A stretch of 64,000 bases of DNA. Source: Gammaproteobacteria bacterium. GTDB taxonomy: Bacteria > Pseudomonadota > Gammaproteobacteria > Acidiferrobacterales > Sulfurifustaceae. Every line of letters begins with the position of its first letter. Positions within the stretch are counted from its first letter, which is position 1. This document shows, in pieces, positions 17,365-27,016 of the stretch. The notes below the pieces were generated by a model that saw only the letters and a list, made by a program, of their open reading frames with translations, did not search any database and was not told the origin of the DNA. The DNA lies in contig JACQFZ010000020.1 in NCBI GenBank assembly GCA_016199745.1, positions 1-64,000 of the forward strand, written 5' to 3'. The translations under genes and the position numbers were made by a program.

Positions 17365-17955
17365 CTATGGGCTAACACGCTCCGGCGGCGGCGCCGGAAA
17401 CAGCTCAGCTAGCACATCGAGCCGACGGTTGATGTCATCGAGCTCGAGCAACGCCTGCTTGAGACCGAGCGGTAGGGGTAACAGTTCCGCTAAGCGGCCA
17501 CTAACCCAGGCGGCGTCGTCGAGTTGGGGCGGTGCGAAGTACGTCGCCGCGCCGGCTTGCTCGAGCACGCGCTTGAGCGCTTCCAGCAAACGCCCGTGGT
17601 GCGCCGGCATTGGCGAGGTCGTCTCCGGCAACGGATCGACTTCGGCCAGCAACAGCTGATCCTTCTGCACGCGCGTACGGCGAATTCGAAAACGGTCGCC
17701 ACCGCGGACGACCGCGTGCAGGATGCCTGGTTGGTTAATGTCGATATCGAGCAAGTGGGCGAACGTACCGATTTCCTGCGGATCGGCGGCGGTGCCGACT
17801 TCGTTGCCGCGCTTGATCAAGCAAATCCCAAACGGCCGGTTGGCCTTGAGGCAGGCGGTGATCATATCGAGGTAGCGCTTCTCGAACACGCGCAGCTCCA
17901 TACGACCTCCCGGAAACAGTACGGTTGGCAAACAAAATAGCGGCAGCTCGGCCAC
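17365..17955 (-). CDS. LON substrate-binding domain protein
   Basis: The 196-residue protein is the stand-alone form of the Lon protease N-terminal domain: LPLFCLPTVLFPGGRMELRVFEKRYLDM at the N-terminus (read in two parts around the Pro-Gly turn) and FGICLI at about 45. There is no ATPase or Ser-Lys protease part, so it is not a protease. It starts 5 bases after mpl stops on the same strand and is likely co-transcribed. Exact role unknown. Confidence 0.85.
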   Translation of the reverse strand: MAELPLFCLPTVLFPGGRMELRVFEKRYLDMITACLKANRPFGICLIKRGNEVGTAADPQEIGTFAHLLDIDINQPGILHAVVRGGDRFRIRRTRVQKDQLLLAEVDPLPETTSPMPAHHGRLLEALKRVLEQAGAATYFAPPQLDDAAWVSGRLAELLPLPLGLKQALLELDDINRRLDVLAELFPAPPPERVSP

Positions 17956-17960
17956 GGCGC

Positions 17961-19313
17961 TTATCCGCGTAGGCGTTCGAGCAATCGCAGGTGCAGATTG
18001 TCGAAGCTTCCGTTGCTCATGAGGAGGACGTGATCGCCGGGCTTAAGCTCGGTCACGAGGGCTTCCAGCAAATCATTGGTGTTGTCGTACACCGCACCGC
18101 GGTTACCCAGCGCACTGGCAACTTCACCGATATCCCACGACAAACCGGTCGGCCGCAGCAGCGCCACGCGATCGGCGCCGGCCAGCGACTCGGCCAAGGT
18201 GTCGCGGTGCACGCCCAGCTTCATCGTATTCGAGCGCGGTTCGAGCGCCGCGATGAGCCGGCCGTTGCCGATACGGGCGCGCAATGCCGCCAACGTGACT
18301 CGAATCGCCGTCGGATGATGCGCGAAGTCGTCATAGACCGAGATGCCTTTCGCTTCGCCGCGCAACTCCAAGCGCCGGCGCGCATTACGAAACGCTGTCA
18401 GCGCCGCCAAGCCACGCTCGATCGGCACGCCGGCGTGGTGCGCCGCCGCCAGCGCCGCCAGGGCGTTCTCGACGTTATGCTCACCATACAAACTCCAACG
18501 CACGTCGCCAACATCGCGCCCATGCGCGTGCACGCGGAAATGGGAACCGTCGGCCGCGAGTAACGTCGCCGACCAGTCGCTACCGGCACCGAAACGTTCG
18601 ACCGGCGACCAGCAGCCGAGGCGCAGCGTATCGGCGATGTTGCCGTCGTTAGCGTTGACGATCAGGCGACCACTGGCGGGGACGATGCGTACCAAGTGAT
18701 GGAACTGGCGCTTGATGGCATCGAGATCCGGAAAGATATCGGCGTGGTCGTACTCGAGGTTATTGAGCACGGCGGTGCGCGGTCGGTAATGCACGAACTT
18801 CGAACGCTTGTCGAAGAACGCGGTGTCGTACTCATCGGCTTCGATGACGAAGTAGCGCGAATCGGTGAAGCGCGCCGACACACCGAAATTCGCCGGTACA
18901 CCGCCGATGAGAAACCCCGGACGAAGCCCGGCGTATTCGAGAATCCACGCCAGCATCGAGCTGGTCGTGGTCTTGCCGTGAGTGCCGGCGACGGCCAACA
19001 CCCAGCGATGCTGCAACACGTGCTCGGCGACCCATTGCGCGCCGGAGACATAAGGAATGTCGCGATCGAGCACCGCTTCCACCAGCGGGTTGCCGCGCGA
19101 TAGCGCGTTACCGATCACAACGACATCCGGCGTCGGCGTTAAATGCGCCGGCTCGTAACCGTTGCGGACATCGATCCCTTGCTCGGCGAGCTGCGTGCTC
19201 ATCGGCGGATACAAGCCTTGATCCGAGCCGGTCACTTTATGACCGAGCGCACGCGCCAACAGCGCGACACCGGCCATGAACGTTCCACCGATTCCGGCGA
19301 TATGCAGGTGCAT
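17961..19313 (-). CDS. mpl: UDP-N-acetylmuramate:L-alanyl-gamma-D-glutamyl-meso-diaminopimelate ligase
   Basis: The 450-residue Mur-type ligase has HIAGIGGTFMAGVALLARALG at the N-terminus (Rossmann part), the ATP loop AGTHGKTTTSSM (about 108-119), the DEYDTAFFDKRSKF segment (about 175) and DDFAHHPTAI in the C-terminal domain (about 330), diagnostic of Mpl rather than MurC. It reattaches recycled murein tripeptide to UDP-MurNAc in the cytoplasm. It is divergent from rnd. Confidence 0.95.
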   Translation of the reverse strand: MHLHIAGIGGTFMAGVALLARALGHKVTGSDQGLYPPMSTQLAEQGIDVRNGYEPAHLTPTPDVVVIGNALSRGNPLVEAVLDRDIPYVSGAQWVAEHVLQHRWVLAVAGTHGKTTTSSMLAWILEYAGLRPGFLIGGVPANFGVSARFTDSRYFVIEADEYDTAFFDKRSKFVHYRPRTAVLNNLEYDHADIFPDLDAIKRQFHHLVRIVPASGRLIVNANDGNIADTLRLGCWSPVERFGAGSDWSATLLAADGSHFRVHAHGRDVGDVRWSLYGEHNVENALAALAAAHHAGVPIERGLAALTAFRNARRRLELRGEAKGISVYDDFAHHPTAIRVTLAALRARIGNGRLIAALEPRSNTMKLGVHRDTLAESLAGADRVALLRPTGLSWDIGEVASALGNRGAVYDNTNDLLEALVTELKPGDHVLLMSNGSFDNLHLRLLERLRG

Positions 19314-19507
19314 GTTTACAATTCCAAAGCGCGGACACGCATTGTCAGCAATCGAATTTTATAAAGCCGCAAAAGCGGTCGCATTGTAACAGCGGCGATT
19401 GCAGCGAAACATCTAGCAGCGACAGATGACGTCCCTGTTGCCAACAAGGAGTCTGGTGTGATCGATAGGTTGCATGGATTGAAAGGGCGAACTTGCGGCG
19501 ACATGAC

Positions 19508-19535
19508 TGCAAAAGTCCAAGGAAGGACTTTTGCA
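19508..19535. repeat. Perfect 11-bp inverted repeat in front of rnd
   Basis: TGCAAAAGTCC (19508-19518), a 6-base loop AAGGAA, then GGACTTTTGCA (19525-19535). It ends 23 bases before the GTG start of rnd and overlaps where a -35 box would fall if TTGTTAGACT (19542-19551) is a -10 region. It could be an operator or an RNA hairpin. There is no T-run, so it is not a good terminator. Confidence 0.6.
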
Positions 19536-19558
19536 ACATCCTTGTTAGACTGCGCGCC

Positions 19559-20644
19559 GTGACCTTACTCATCGAAGAACCCCAAGCACTGTCCGACTTT
19601 TGCGCGCGCATCCGCGGCAGCGCGTGGATCGCGGTCGATACCGAATTCACGCGTGAACGCACATATTATGCGCGCCTAGGTTTATTACAACTCGCCACCG
19701 ACGACATCATCGCCTGCATCGATCCGCTCAAGGTCGATCTCTCGCCGTTGCTCGATGTGCTCTACGATCCGTCGATGCTCAAGGTACTGCACGCCGCGCG
19801 GCAAGATCTCGAAGTACTCTACGATCAGCGCAAAGCGGTGCCGCAACCGCTGTTCGATACGCAAATCGCCGCCGCCTTGCTCGGCCATCCGGAACAAGTC
19901 GGTTACGCGCCATTGGTGGAAACCATCACCGGCGTAAAGCTGCCGAAGCTGCACACGCGCACCGATTGGGAAGCGCGGCCGCTTTCATCCGAGCAACTGC
20001 ATTACGCCGAAGACGACGTGCGTTATCTGCGCGACGTGTATCGCGCGCTCGACGCGGAACTGCAGCGGCTGGATCGACTATCGTGGTTGGCGGAGGAGTG
20101 TGCCGCTTTGACCGATGTCATGCTCTATCGCAACGATCCGGAGCTTGCTTACCAACGCTTAAAAGGCGGCGGCGCGCTGGATATCGAGGCGCAACCGCGC
20201 TTGCAGGCATTGGCCGCCTGGCGCGAGCGCACGGCGCAAACGCTCGATCGGCCACGCGGTTGGATCGTGCCGGACAACGCGCTGATGGAGATCGCGCGGC
20301 TTGCCCCGGAATCCAGCGCCGTACTCGCGCGCGCACCGGAAATGACGCCGGGACGCGTCGATAGCTTCGGTACTGACATCCTGACGGCGCTAGCGACCAC
20401 GCGCTCAACCAAGCCGGAACGTTTATGGATCGACTCGCGTCCACCGACGCCGGCGGAGCAGACGCTGGCGCGCAAACTGTTGGCGCGGGTCGGTGAAATT
20501 GCCCAAGCCCACAACATCCAACCCGGCATCATCGCCACGCGGCGCGCGATCTTCGCGCTGATTCGCGAGCGCAGCGGACCGTTGACGCACGGCTGGCGGC
20601 AGCAGCTGGTCGGCAATGAGCTATTGGCGTTGAACAACGGATGA
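19559..20644 (+). CDS. rnd: Ribonuclease D
   Basis: I use the GTG at 19559 (361 residues) because family similarity begins at once (TLLIEEPQALSDFC). The frame is open further upstream, but that part runs through the hairpin. DEDDy exonuclease motifs are present: AVDTEFTRE (Exo I), LHAARQDLEVL (Exo II) and YAEDDVRYLRDVYRAL (Exo III with the Tyr). An HRDC domain follows (about 205-285, LAAWRERTAQTLDRPRGWIV region). It matures tRNA 3' ends. It stands alone, divergent from mpl, and is followed by a terminator. Confidence 0.92.
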   Translation: MTLLIEEPQALSDFCARIRGSAWIAVDTEFTRERTYYARLGLLQLATDDIIACIDPLKVDLSPLLDVLYDPSMLKVLHAARQDLEVLYDQRKAVPQPLFDTQIAAALLGHPEQVGYAPLVETITGVKLPKLHTRTDWEARPLSSEQLHYAEDDVRYLRDVYRALDAELQRLDRLSWLAEECAALTDVMLYRNDPELAYQRLKGGGALDIEAQPRLQALAAWRERTAQTLDRPRGWIVPDNALMEIARLAPESSAVLARAPEMTPGRVDSFGTDILTALATTRSTKPERLWIDSRPPTPAEQTLARKLLARVGEIAQAHNIQPGIIATRRAIFALIRERSGPLTHGWRQQLVGNELLALNNG

Positions 20645-20720
20645 AATGCCGTGCGTGGACCTTCGTGAAACGATGCTCTTAATCCAAAGAGCACGGCAAT
20701 GAACCGCATCAAAAAGAATA

Positions 20721-20742
20721 GGGGCCGGTGATTGACGGCCCC
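20721..20742. terminator. Rho-independent terminator between converging rnd and lipoprotein gene
   Basis: GGGGCCG (20721-20727) and CGGCCCC (20736-20742) form a 7-bp GC stem with an 8-base loop, followed on the plus strand by ATTTCTTCC. Confidence 0.7.
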
Positions 20743-20781
20743 ATTTCTTCCAATCAGTTTAGTGAGACTCGATGGGTGCTG

Positions 20782-21390
20782 TTACTTCGATACACCATCC
20801 TGAGGTCGAAGCGTACGCTCCATTTTCTGCGCCGCGGTTTTCTTCTGGAAAGTTGCCCAATACGGCTCGTAAATTTTCTGGTAACGATCCTTTTCCTTAT
20901 TGAACCAATCTTGCGCTTCCGCATTCGGTCCGATGAGCGTGGTGTCCGCAACCCACTTGGCGAAATCGGCTGACTGCATATTGAATTCACTGGTGCCATC
21001 CGCTCTGATGGGCGTGGGTATCATCCCGCCGCTTCCCCAGTTGGGCCGCACGATCGAATAGTACGTTTTTCCGCCCGAGAGATTAGCCAACATAAAGTCA
21101 GCGGCCGTCCCGTAGGCCATAAATACTTTGGGTCCGGGCGTCGTTTCATAGACGATTTTCTTGCCCATCGGTAATACCCCGATGAACTTGAGCCGGCCAT
21201 CGACGACTTCGAACAGATCGGCATTAATAGCGCCGGCGACAAAAGACGTCCGCATGAAGACGACATTCGCCTTGGTGGCGGGCGCCGGACGAATTTCCTG
21301 AGACGGAAGCGTCATCATCACGGTGGTGCCGCAACCCGACAGAACCGCCATCACTGCAATCCACGGCAATATCTTTATAAACTTACGCAT
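20782..21390 (-). CDS. Unknown lipoprotein
   Basis: I start at ATG 21390, which has GGAGGACA upstream; the longer frame has no support. The 202-residue protein begins MRKFIKILPWIAVMAVLSGC, with a good lipobox (L-S-G-C), so it is a lipid-anchored envelope protein. The mature part is about 180 residues with a beta-rich body (GPKVFMAYGTAADFMLANL, KTYYSIVRPNWG). No catalytic motif. It lies downstream of mltA on the same strand with a 55-base gap, so co-expression is possible. Confidence 0.75.
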   Translation of the reverse strand: MRKFIKILPWIAVMAVLSGCGTTVMMTLPSQEIRPAPATKANVVFMRTSFVAGAINADLFEVVDGRLKFIGVLPMGKKIVYETTPGPKVFMAYGTAADFMLANLSGGKTYYSIVRPNWGSGGMIPTPIRADGTSEFNMQSADFAKWVADTTLIGPNAEAQDWFNKEKDRYQKIYEPYWATFQKKTAAQKMERTLRPQDGVSK

Positions 21391-21445
21391 GTTGTCCTCC
21401 AAGTTCGTTTCCTTCAGCATAGTCAACGAACCGGGTAGGGATGGA

Positions 21446-22594
21446 TTACGAACCCGGCGAAGTGGCCGGCAATAAAACGGATAAGCGACCCGGCTGGCGC
21501 ATGCGCCCGGCCCCGTCTTCGGCGGTGGCCCCATGGCCGAAGAACAGATCGGCCCGCACCGGTCCGCGAATGGCCCCACCGGTGTCCTGAGCAAACACGA
21601 GCTGCCGATAGGGGATCGCGGTATCTGCCAGCGTGGTATCGAGCCATACCGGCGCTCCCAGCGGGACGTAGGCCGGATCGACAGCGATCGCCCGTTCGGC
21701 CAGCAATGGCACGCCGAGGGCACCGATCGGCCCTAGCTGGTCGGTCTCGCGCACGGTAAAGAAGACGTAGCTTGGGTTGCTCTGCAATACCGCCTGTGCC
21801 TGTGCTGGATTAGCGGCTAACCAAGCGCGAATACTCGGTGCGTTCACTTGCTCGGGCGTAAGGCCAGCGCGCTCGATGAGCGTGCGGCCGATGGCTTTGT
21901 AGGGATGACCGTTCTGATCGGCGTAGCCGACGTGGAGCGTTTCACCGGTCGGCAGAAGCACACGGCCCGAACCTTGGATCTGCAAGAAAAACAGCGCCAC
22001 TGGATCGTCGACCCACAAAAGCTCGTTACCCGCGAGCGGCGCGGAGCCGTTGTCGATTTCTGCCCGGCTAAAGTACGGCACAACCCGCCGACCCACTAAG
22101 CGGCCGCGCAGACGCTGATTGCGTAATTCCGGATAAAGCTCGCCGAGGTCGAGCGTCAGCAAATCATCGGGTGCGCGGTACAACGGATAACGGAACCGCT
22201 CGCTGCGCGTGCGGCTGCCATTCAACAATGGTTCGTAGTAACCGGTGATCAGGCCCTCGGTTTCGCCGGCGGCGCCGTATTGCACATGCGCCGCAAAGTG
22301 CGTCTCGAAAAAAACGCGCGCGGCGCTTTCGCTGGGTGCGGGCAATAGCGCGGCGTCTTGGCAAAGGCGCTGCCACGACGGATCGCGTTGCGGGAGCTTA
22401 AGGCACGACTGCAACAGCGCCGGCCATGCCGGTGCGAGCGTGGCTTGCGACCAACCGGGGAGCTCGGACCAAGCGACCACCGGACCCGGACCGGGTGGCG
22501 GTGGAACGTGGAAGCAAGAAGCCAGCGATAGCGACAACAGCGTCAGTGCGATGACGCGCCGGAAACGGAGGATCGACGAAATTGCTGTAGGCAT
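21446..22594 (-). CDS. mltA: Membrane-bound lytic murein transglycosylase A
   Basis: The 382-residue lipoprotein has signal peptide ALTLLSLSLASC with Cys at about residue 27 and a Pro-rich linker. The MltA domain follows: TGYYEPLLNGSRTRSERF (about 118), then LLWVDDPVALFFLQIQGSGR (about 190). The C-terminal 3D domain has VFAQDTGGAIRGPVRADLFFG with its three Asp. It cleaves murein glycan strands to 1,6-anhydro products in the periplasm, matching Mpl in peptidoglycan recycling. Confidence 0.93.
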   Translation of the reverse strand: MPTAISSILRFRRVIALTLLSLSLASCFHVPPPPGPGPVVAWSELPGWSQATLAPAWPALLQSCLKLPQRDPSWQRLCQDAALLPAPSESAARVFFETHFAAHVQYGAAGETEGLITGYYEPLLNGSRTRSERFRYPLYRAPDDLLTLDLGELYPELRNQRLRGRLVGRRVVPYFSRAEIDNGSAPLAGNELLWVDDPVALFFLQIQGSGRVLLPTGETLHVGYADQNGHPYKAIGRTLIERAGLTPEQVNAPSIRAWLAANPAQAQAVLQSNPSYVFFTVRETDQLGPIGALGVPLLAERAIAVDPAYVPLGAPVWLDTTLADTAIPYRQLVFAQDTGGAIRGPVRADLFFGHGATAEDGAGRMRQPGRLSVLLPATSPGS

Positions 22595-22683
22595 GACGGG
22601 CTAAATTCTTTAACAAGGCTTCGCTCGCTATCGTGCTGCGTTACGCAGCGCGTGTCGATACAGCCGTCGATCGTTTGCGCCCC

Positions 22684-22715
22684 CTCTCCCCTTGCCCTCT
22701 CTCGCGAGGGGAGAG
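22684..22715. repeat. CCCTCTCCCC-type intergenic hairpin (copy 1)
   Basis: CTCTCCCC (22684-22691) pairs with GGGGAGAG (22708-22715). It lies between topA's 3' end and mltA's start. Related hairpins occur at 40146-40169 and 60163-60188, and a similar palindrome inside mnmG at 61795-61822. It may also stop topA transcripts. Confidence 0.6.
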
Positions 22716-22741
22716 AGAGATCAGGTGCGCTACGCGACTAT

Positions 22742-25042
22742 TTAGGTCGGGGGGGCACCATCGGGCATCGGTCCGTCGTAAGCCTCAACGAAACCGCACT
22801 CCTTCTTCGGACACGCCTTCTCGGTACCGCGGCGTTTCGTGACCTTGATGGTCAAGATCGGATGCGCGCATTTCGGGCACGGCTCGTTGATCGGCGGATT
22901 CCAGACGGCGTATTTGCAATCCGGATAACGCTCGCACGAATAGAAAATTTTTCCGTAGCGCGATTTGCGCTTAAGCATGCTGCCCTGTTTGCACTCGGGG
23001 CAAACGACGCCCATGTCGGTCGGCTTCTCGAGCGGCTCCATGTGCTTGCAATTCGGATAATTGCTGCAACCGATGAACTTGCCGTAGCGACCGCGCTTGA
23101 TGATCAAATTCGATGTGCACTTCGGGCAGTTGCGACCCTCGACGATCTCGGGCTCGTTGCTCGCGCCGGCCGCGTCGTCGACGTTGCGTGTGTAATCGCA
23201 CTCGGGATAACCGGTGCAGCCGATAAAGTAACCGTTACGACCGAGACGCTTGGCCAATTGCTTGCTGCACTTTGGACAATTCTCGGTCAGCATCTCGACG
23301 CCGGGTCGCTCCACGTTTTCTTTCTCCGCCACTTGCACTTTGAAGTCGCCCCAAAATTCTTTGAGCACCGGCCGCCATTCCTTCTCGCCGCGTGAAATCG
23401 CGTCGAGGTCGTCCTCCATGCGCGCCGTGAAATCGTAGTCGACGTACTTCATGAAATGCTCGGACAAAAATTTATTGACCACGCGACCGACGTCGGTCGG
23501 CGTGAACCGGCGTTTGTCGAGGTTGACGTACTCGCGTCGTTGCAATGTGTCGATGATCGACGCGTACGTCGATGGCCGGCCGATACCGTAGGCTTCGAGC
23601 GCCTTGACCAAACTCGCTTCGCTGAAGCGCGGCGGCGGCTCGGTGAAGTGCTGCTCTTTGCGGATTTGTTTCAGCTCGACCATTTGGTCCTGTTCGAGCG
23701 GCGGCAATATTTTTTCGTCTTCGTCTTCCGGCAACGCGTCGTCGCTGCCTTCTTGATAGACCGCCATGAACCCGGGCTTCACCACGTGCGAACCGTTGGC
23801 GCGGAACACGTTGCCGGGGTTCGCTTCGAGATCGACCGAAACGGTGTCGAGCAGCGCCGGAATCATTTGGCACGCAACCGTACGTTTCCAGATGAGCTCG
23901 TACAGCCGCAACTGTTCCGGCTTCAAAAATTCTTTCACCGTTTCCGGCGCACGCGCCGATGCTGTCGGTCGAATCGCTTCGTGCGCTTCTTGCGCGTTCT
24001 TCGATTTGCTTTTGTAAACCTGCGGCTCGTCCGGCAAATTGTCGGCGCCATAGCGCGCCGTAATCACTTCGCGGATCTCGGCGACCGCTTCGGCGGCGAG
24101 GTTGACCGAGTCGGTACGCATGTAGCTGATCAGACCGACGACTTCGCCGCCGATTTCGAAACCTTCATACAGCTGTTGCGCTAAGCGCATGGTGCGGCTG
24201 GCGGAATAACCGAGTTTACGCGCCGATTCCTGTTGCAAGGTCGAGGTCGTGAACGGTGGCGATGGATTACGGCGGCGCTGCTTTTTCTCAACCGAGGCGA
24301 CGCGCAACTTTCCTTGGGCGGCAGCGAGCAATGTGGCTTCGACTTCATCGGCGCGCGTGCCGTTACCAACCGAGAATTGATCGAGTTTCTCGCCGGCGAA
24401 GTGCGTTAACCGGCCGGTAAAGCCTTTGCTGTGGGCAAATAAATCAGATTCGATCGACCAGTACTCACGCGGCACGAAGCGCTCGATCTCTTCTTCGCGT
24501 TCGACGATCAACCGCAGCGCCGGGCTCTGCACACGTCCAGCGGAAAGACCGCGCCGCACTTTTTTCCACAGTAACGGCGACAGATTGAAACCGACGAGGT
24601 AATCGAGTGCACGCCGCGCTTGCTGGGCGTTGATCAGATTTATGGAAAGCGCGCGCGGATTTTTGATCGCCGCCTGAATCGCGGTCTTGGTGATTTCGTA
24701 GAACTCGACGCGATGCACCGGCTTGCCGTCGATGAGGCCGCGCTCTTTCAGAATTTCATAGAGATGCCACGAGATCGCTTCGCCTTCGCGATCAGGGTCG
24801 GTCGCGAGATAGAGCGCTTTCGCGTCCTTCATCGCCTTGGCGATAGAATCGACGTGCTTTTTATTTTTCTCGAGCAGGTCGTACTTCATGGCGAACGAGT
24901 TTTCGGTATCGACCGCCCCTTGCTTCGGGATGAGATCGCGCACGTGTCCGTACGAAGCAAGCGCAGCGAATTCCTTGCCCAAATATTTGGCCATGGTCTT
25001 CGCCTTTGCCGGCGATTCAACAACGATCAGATTTTTTGACAT
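22742..25042 (-). CDS. topA: DNA topoisomerase I
   Basis: The 766-residue type IA topoisomerase relaxes negative supercoils. Visible: TOPRIM start NLIVVESPAKAKTMAKYLG, DPDREGEAISWHL (about 109), the active-site Tyr in LISYMRTDSVNL (about 305), and four C-terminal C4-type zinc-ribbon repeats (about 575-755), each of the CPKC or CPEC type, the last one divergent (CPKKECG). The single-strand cleavage core is complete. It is transcribed alone, with a hairpin at each end. Confidence 0.95.
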   Translation of the reverse strand: MSKNLIVVESPAKAKTMAKYLGKEFAALASYGHVRDLIPKQGAVDTENSFAMKYDLLEKNKKHVDSIAKAMKDAKALYLATDPDREGEAISWHLYEILKERGLIDGKPVHRVEFYEITKTAIQAAIKNPRALSINLINAQQARRALDYLVGFNLSPLLWKKVRRGLSAGRVQSPALRLIVEREEEIERFVPREYWSIESDLFAHSKGFTGRLTHFAGEKLDQFSVGNGTRADEVEATLLAAAQGKLRVASVEKKQRRRNPSPPFTTSTLQQESARKLGYSASRTMRLAQQLYEGFEIGGEVVGLISYMRTDSVNLAAEAVAEIREVITARYGADNLPDEPQVYKSKSKNAQEAHEAIRPTASARAPETVKEFLKPEQLRLYELIWKRTVACQMIPALLDTVSVDLEANPGNVFRANGSHVVKPGFMAVYQEGSDDALPEDEDEKILPPLEQDQMVELKQIRKEQHFTEPPPRFSEASLVKALEAYGIGRPSTYASIIDTLQRREYVNLDKRRFTPTDVGRVVNKFLSEHFMKYVDYDFTARMEDDLDAISRGEKEWRPVLKEFWGDFKVQVAEKENVERPGVEMLTENCPKCSKQLAKRLGRNGYFIGCTGYPECDYTRNVDDAAGASNEPEIVEGRNCPKCTSNLIIKRGRYGKFIGCSNYPNCKHMEPLEKPTDMGVVCPECKQGSMLKRKSRYGKIFYSCERYPDCKYAVWNPPINEPCPKCAHPILTIKVTKRRGTEKACPKKECGFVEAYDGPMPDGAPPT

Positions 25043-25101
25043 CTACCGTCCGCTCTTTCAGTAGCAATCGATGGATCGATGCTCGTGGGTTACCGACAAA
25101 T

Positions 25102-25168
25102 AAAAAAGCCCTACGGCTGGCGCCACGAGCGAAACCGCCGGCATTGTTGACGATAGACGCCAGGGCTT
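25102..25168 (-). terminator. Possible terminator downstream of smg
   Basis: On the minus strand AAGCCCTGGCG ... CGCCAGCCGTAGGGCTTTTTT: a 7-bp outer stem (25106-25112 with 25162-25168) plus inner complementary bases, ending in six T. It is 147 bases after the smg stop and ahead of topA. The loop is long. The rest of 25169-25314 shows nothing recognisable. Confidence 0.5.
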
Positions 25169-25314
25169 GTCAAGTCGAGGTGATGGAACTAAGGCGGCAA
25201 AAAGAGGTGTCGCACGAAATTTTAAACACTAAAGTATTTGAATTTCGGGGCGAGACGCGATATGTACCGCGGCTCGTGAGTTAAAAAGACGCCGGACAGA
25301 CTTTTTCAACGATC

Positions 25315-25800
25315 TCAGTGCAACTGGTCCGACATGGCTTCGAAAACCAAATCTTCGAGTAACGAATGAGCCTGCTCCTGGCCGGGTTGATTGCCGACGA
25401 CCATCAACACGATCCACTTCAATTGCTCGAGGGTGATCTCTTCTAAATCGAGCGCCATGGCGCGTTCGATCACAAGCTCACGCAGGTGTGGGCTAAGCGC
25501 GCCGTTATACTCCATCAGCTGCAAAAAGCCGCGACATTCCACGCCGAGCTTACGACACTCGGCGCTGACGTAGTGACGAATAGCGGTAGGACTACCGGCC
25601 AATGCTTCAGTAGCGGTGTCTTTGCGCTGTGCTGATAACCCTTCGAGCCAACGAATTGCCTTGCGGATTTCACCGCGCTGGAACCCCGCCTCGACCAGCT
25701 CGAGCGCTAATTGTTTTTGATCGGGATTAAATTCCGGGCCTTCGTGCATGTAATTCTCGAAGAGGTACAACAGTACATCGAAAACAGTTTCTTTCATCAT
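25315..25800 (-). CDS. smg: Smg family protein (DUF494)
   Basis: The 161-residue helical protein begins MKETVFDVLLYLFENYM, the diagnostic start of Smg, with the later LLQLMEYNGALSPHLRELVIERAMAL. It is found beside dprA in many beta- and gammaproteobacteria, as here (14-base gap). Biochemical role not established. The start may be the second Met (25797). Confidence 0.9.
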   Translation of the reverse strand: MMKETVFDVLLYLFENYMHEGPEFNPDQKQLALELVEAGFQRGEIRKAIRWLEGLSAQRKDTATEALAGSPTAIRHYVSAECRKLGVECRGFLQLMEYNGALSPHLRELVIERAMALDLEEITLEQLKWIVLMVVGNQPGQEQAHSLLEDLVFEAMSDQLH

Positions 25801-25814
25801 CTCCCGCTTGCAGC

Positions 25815-26993
25815 CTATAAGGCGTTGGGTGCGCGCTGGTATCCGGCAGGCCCTACCAACACCAATCCGCGCAGCTCAAGTTGCAACAGGATGGAGGAAA
25901 CGGTATCGGCCGTCAATCCACTGCGGTCGATCACAGCATCCATATGCATGGGGTCGAAACCGATGCAATCGAGCAATTTCGACTCAACCGGCGCAAGCGC
26001 CAACGGCTCGGATGCGTTGGTCTTGGCCACGGCCGCACCGGTCGCCGCGAACTGTGCCAGCGGCCGCAGTTCTTCGAGCACATGCTGTGCGGTCTCGACC
26101 AACTTCGCGCCTTGACGAATCAACTGATGGCAACCGCGCGCCAGGGGTGAATGAATCGAACCGGGCAAGGCGAATACTTCGCGCCCTTGCTCGCCAGCCA
26201 ATCGTGCTGTGATCAAGGATCCACTATGCACGGCGGCTTCGATCACCAGCACGCCGAGACTCAAGCCACTGATAATACGATTGCGCCTTGGGAAATTCTC
26301 GGCGCGCGCGGTCGTGCCGATGGCGAATTCGGAAATAATCGCGCCGCGTTTAACGATGTCGTGCGCCAGCGCTCGATTGCGCGCCGGATAAATTCTGTCG
26401 AGGCCGGTGCCGGCCACGGCGATGGTCGCGCCATTGGCATCAAGCGCACCGCGATGGGCGGCTGCATCGATACCGAGTGCGAGGCCGCTGGTAACGACGA
26501 GGCCGGCATGCGCGAGTGCGCCGGCGAAGGCGACGGCGTTTTGGCACCCAAGCGGCGTTGGATTGCGACTACCGACGACCGCGAGCTGCGGTTGCGCGAG
26601 CCATGACCGATCGCCGTGCGCATAAAGCACCATCGGCGGATCGGCGATTTCGCGTAACAACGACGGATAGTCGGCATCGGTCCAACAGACGAGGTGGTGT
26701 TGATCTTCGGCGAGCCAAGCGAGATCGGCGCTGACGGCGGCAGGATCCGGGCCGTTCAAAATAGCAGCAATGGCACGCGCGGGGTCGCAACGTGCGCCTT
26801 CATCGAAGTCAGTGGTAGCGAATACCTCTTTAAGCTGCGTGCGCGACGCGGCGAAAATCGTATCGGCCGAAGTAAAATGATCAAGCAACACCCGGCGCCC
26901 GTGCGGACCAAGGCCCGGGAGTCGCGCGAAGGCGAGCCAACAAGATTGGAGTTGCGGGTCTATCGGATTCATTAGCATCCGATGATCCCGCAA
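25815..26993 (-). CDS. dprA: DNA processing protein DprA
   Basis: The 392-residue protein loads RecA onto incoming single-stranded DNA in natural transformation. An N-terminal helix-hairpin-helix-like segment is followed by the Rossmann-like domain: [43 protein letters not shown] and SEFAIGTTARAENFPRRNR. The C-terminus is a winged-helix (DLE-type, about 330-392). The likely start is the third Met (26972). With comM broken at the left of this window, the state of competence here is of interest. Confidence 0.92.
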   Translation of the reverse strand: MRDHRMLMNPIDPQLQSCWLAFARLPGLGPHGRRVLLDHFTSADTIFAASRTQLKEVFATTDFDEGARCDPARAIAAILNGPDPAAVSADLAWLAEDQHHLVCWTDADYPSLLREIADPPMVLYAHGDRSWLAQPQLAVVGSRNPTPLGCQNAVAFAGALAHAGLVVTSGLALGIDAAAHRGALDANGATIAVAGTGLDRIYPARNRALAHDIVKRGAIISEFAIGTTARAENFPRRNRIISGLSLGVLVIEAAVHSGSLITARLAGEQGREVFALPGSIHSPLARGCHQLIRQGAKLVETAQHVLEELRPLAQFAATGAAVAKTNASEPLALAPVESKLLDCIGFDPMHMDAVIDRSGLTADTVSSILLQLELRGLVLVGPAGYQRAPNAL

Positions 26994-27016
26994 CTCGAGC
27001 GGGAATGAAACGGCGG

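Noticed and set aside
25006-25284. Plus-strand ORF overlapping the topA start
   Set aside because: It begins inside topA, runs through the terminator-like region and has no recognisable domain.
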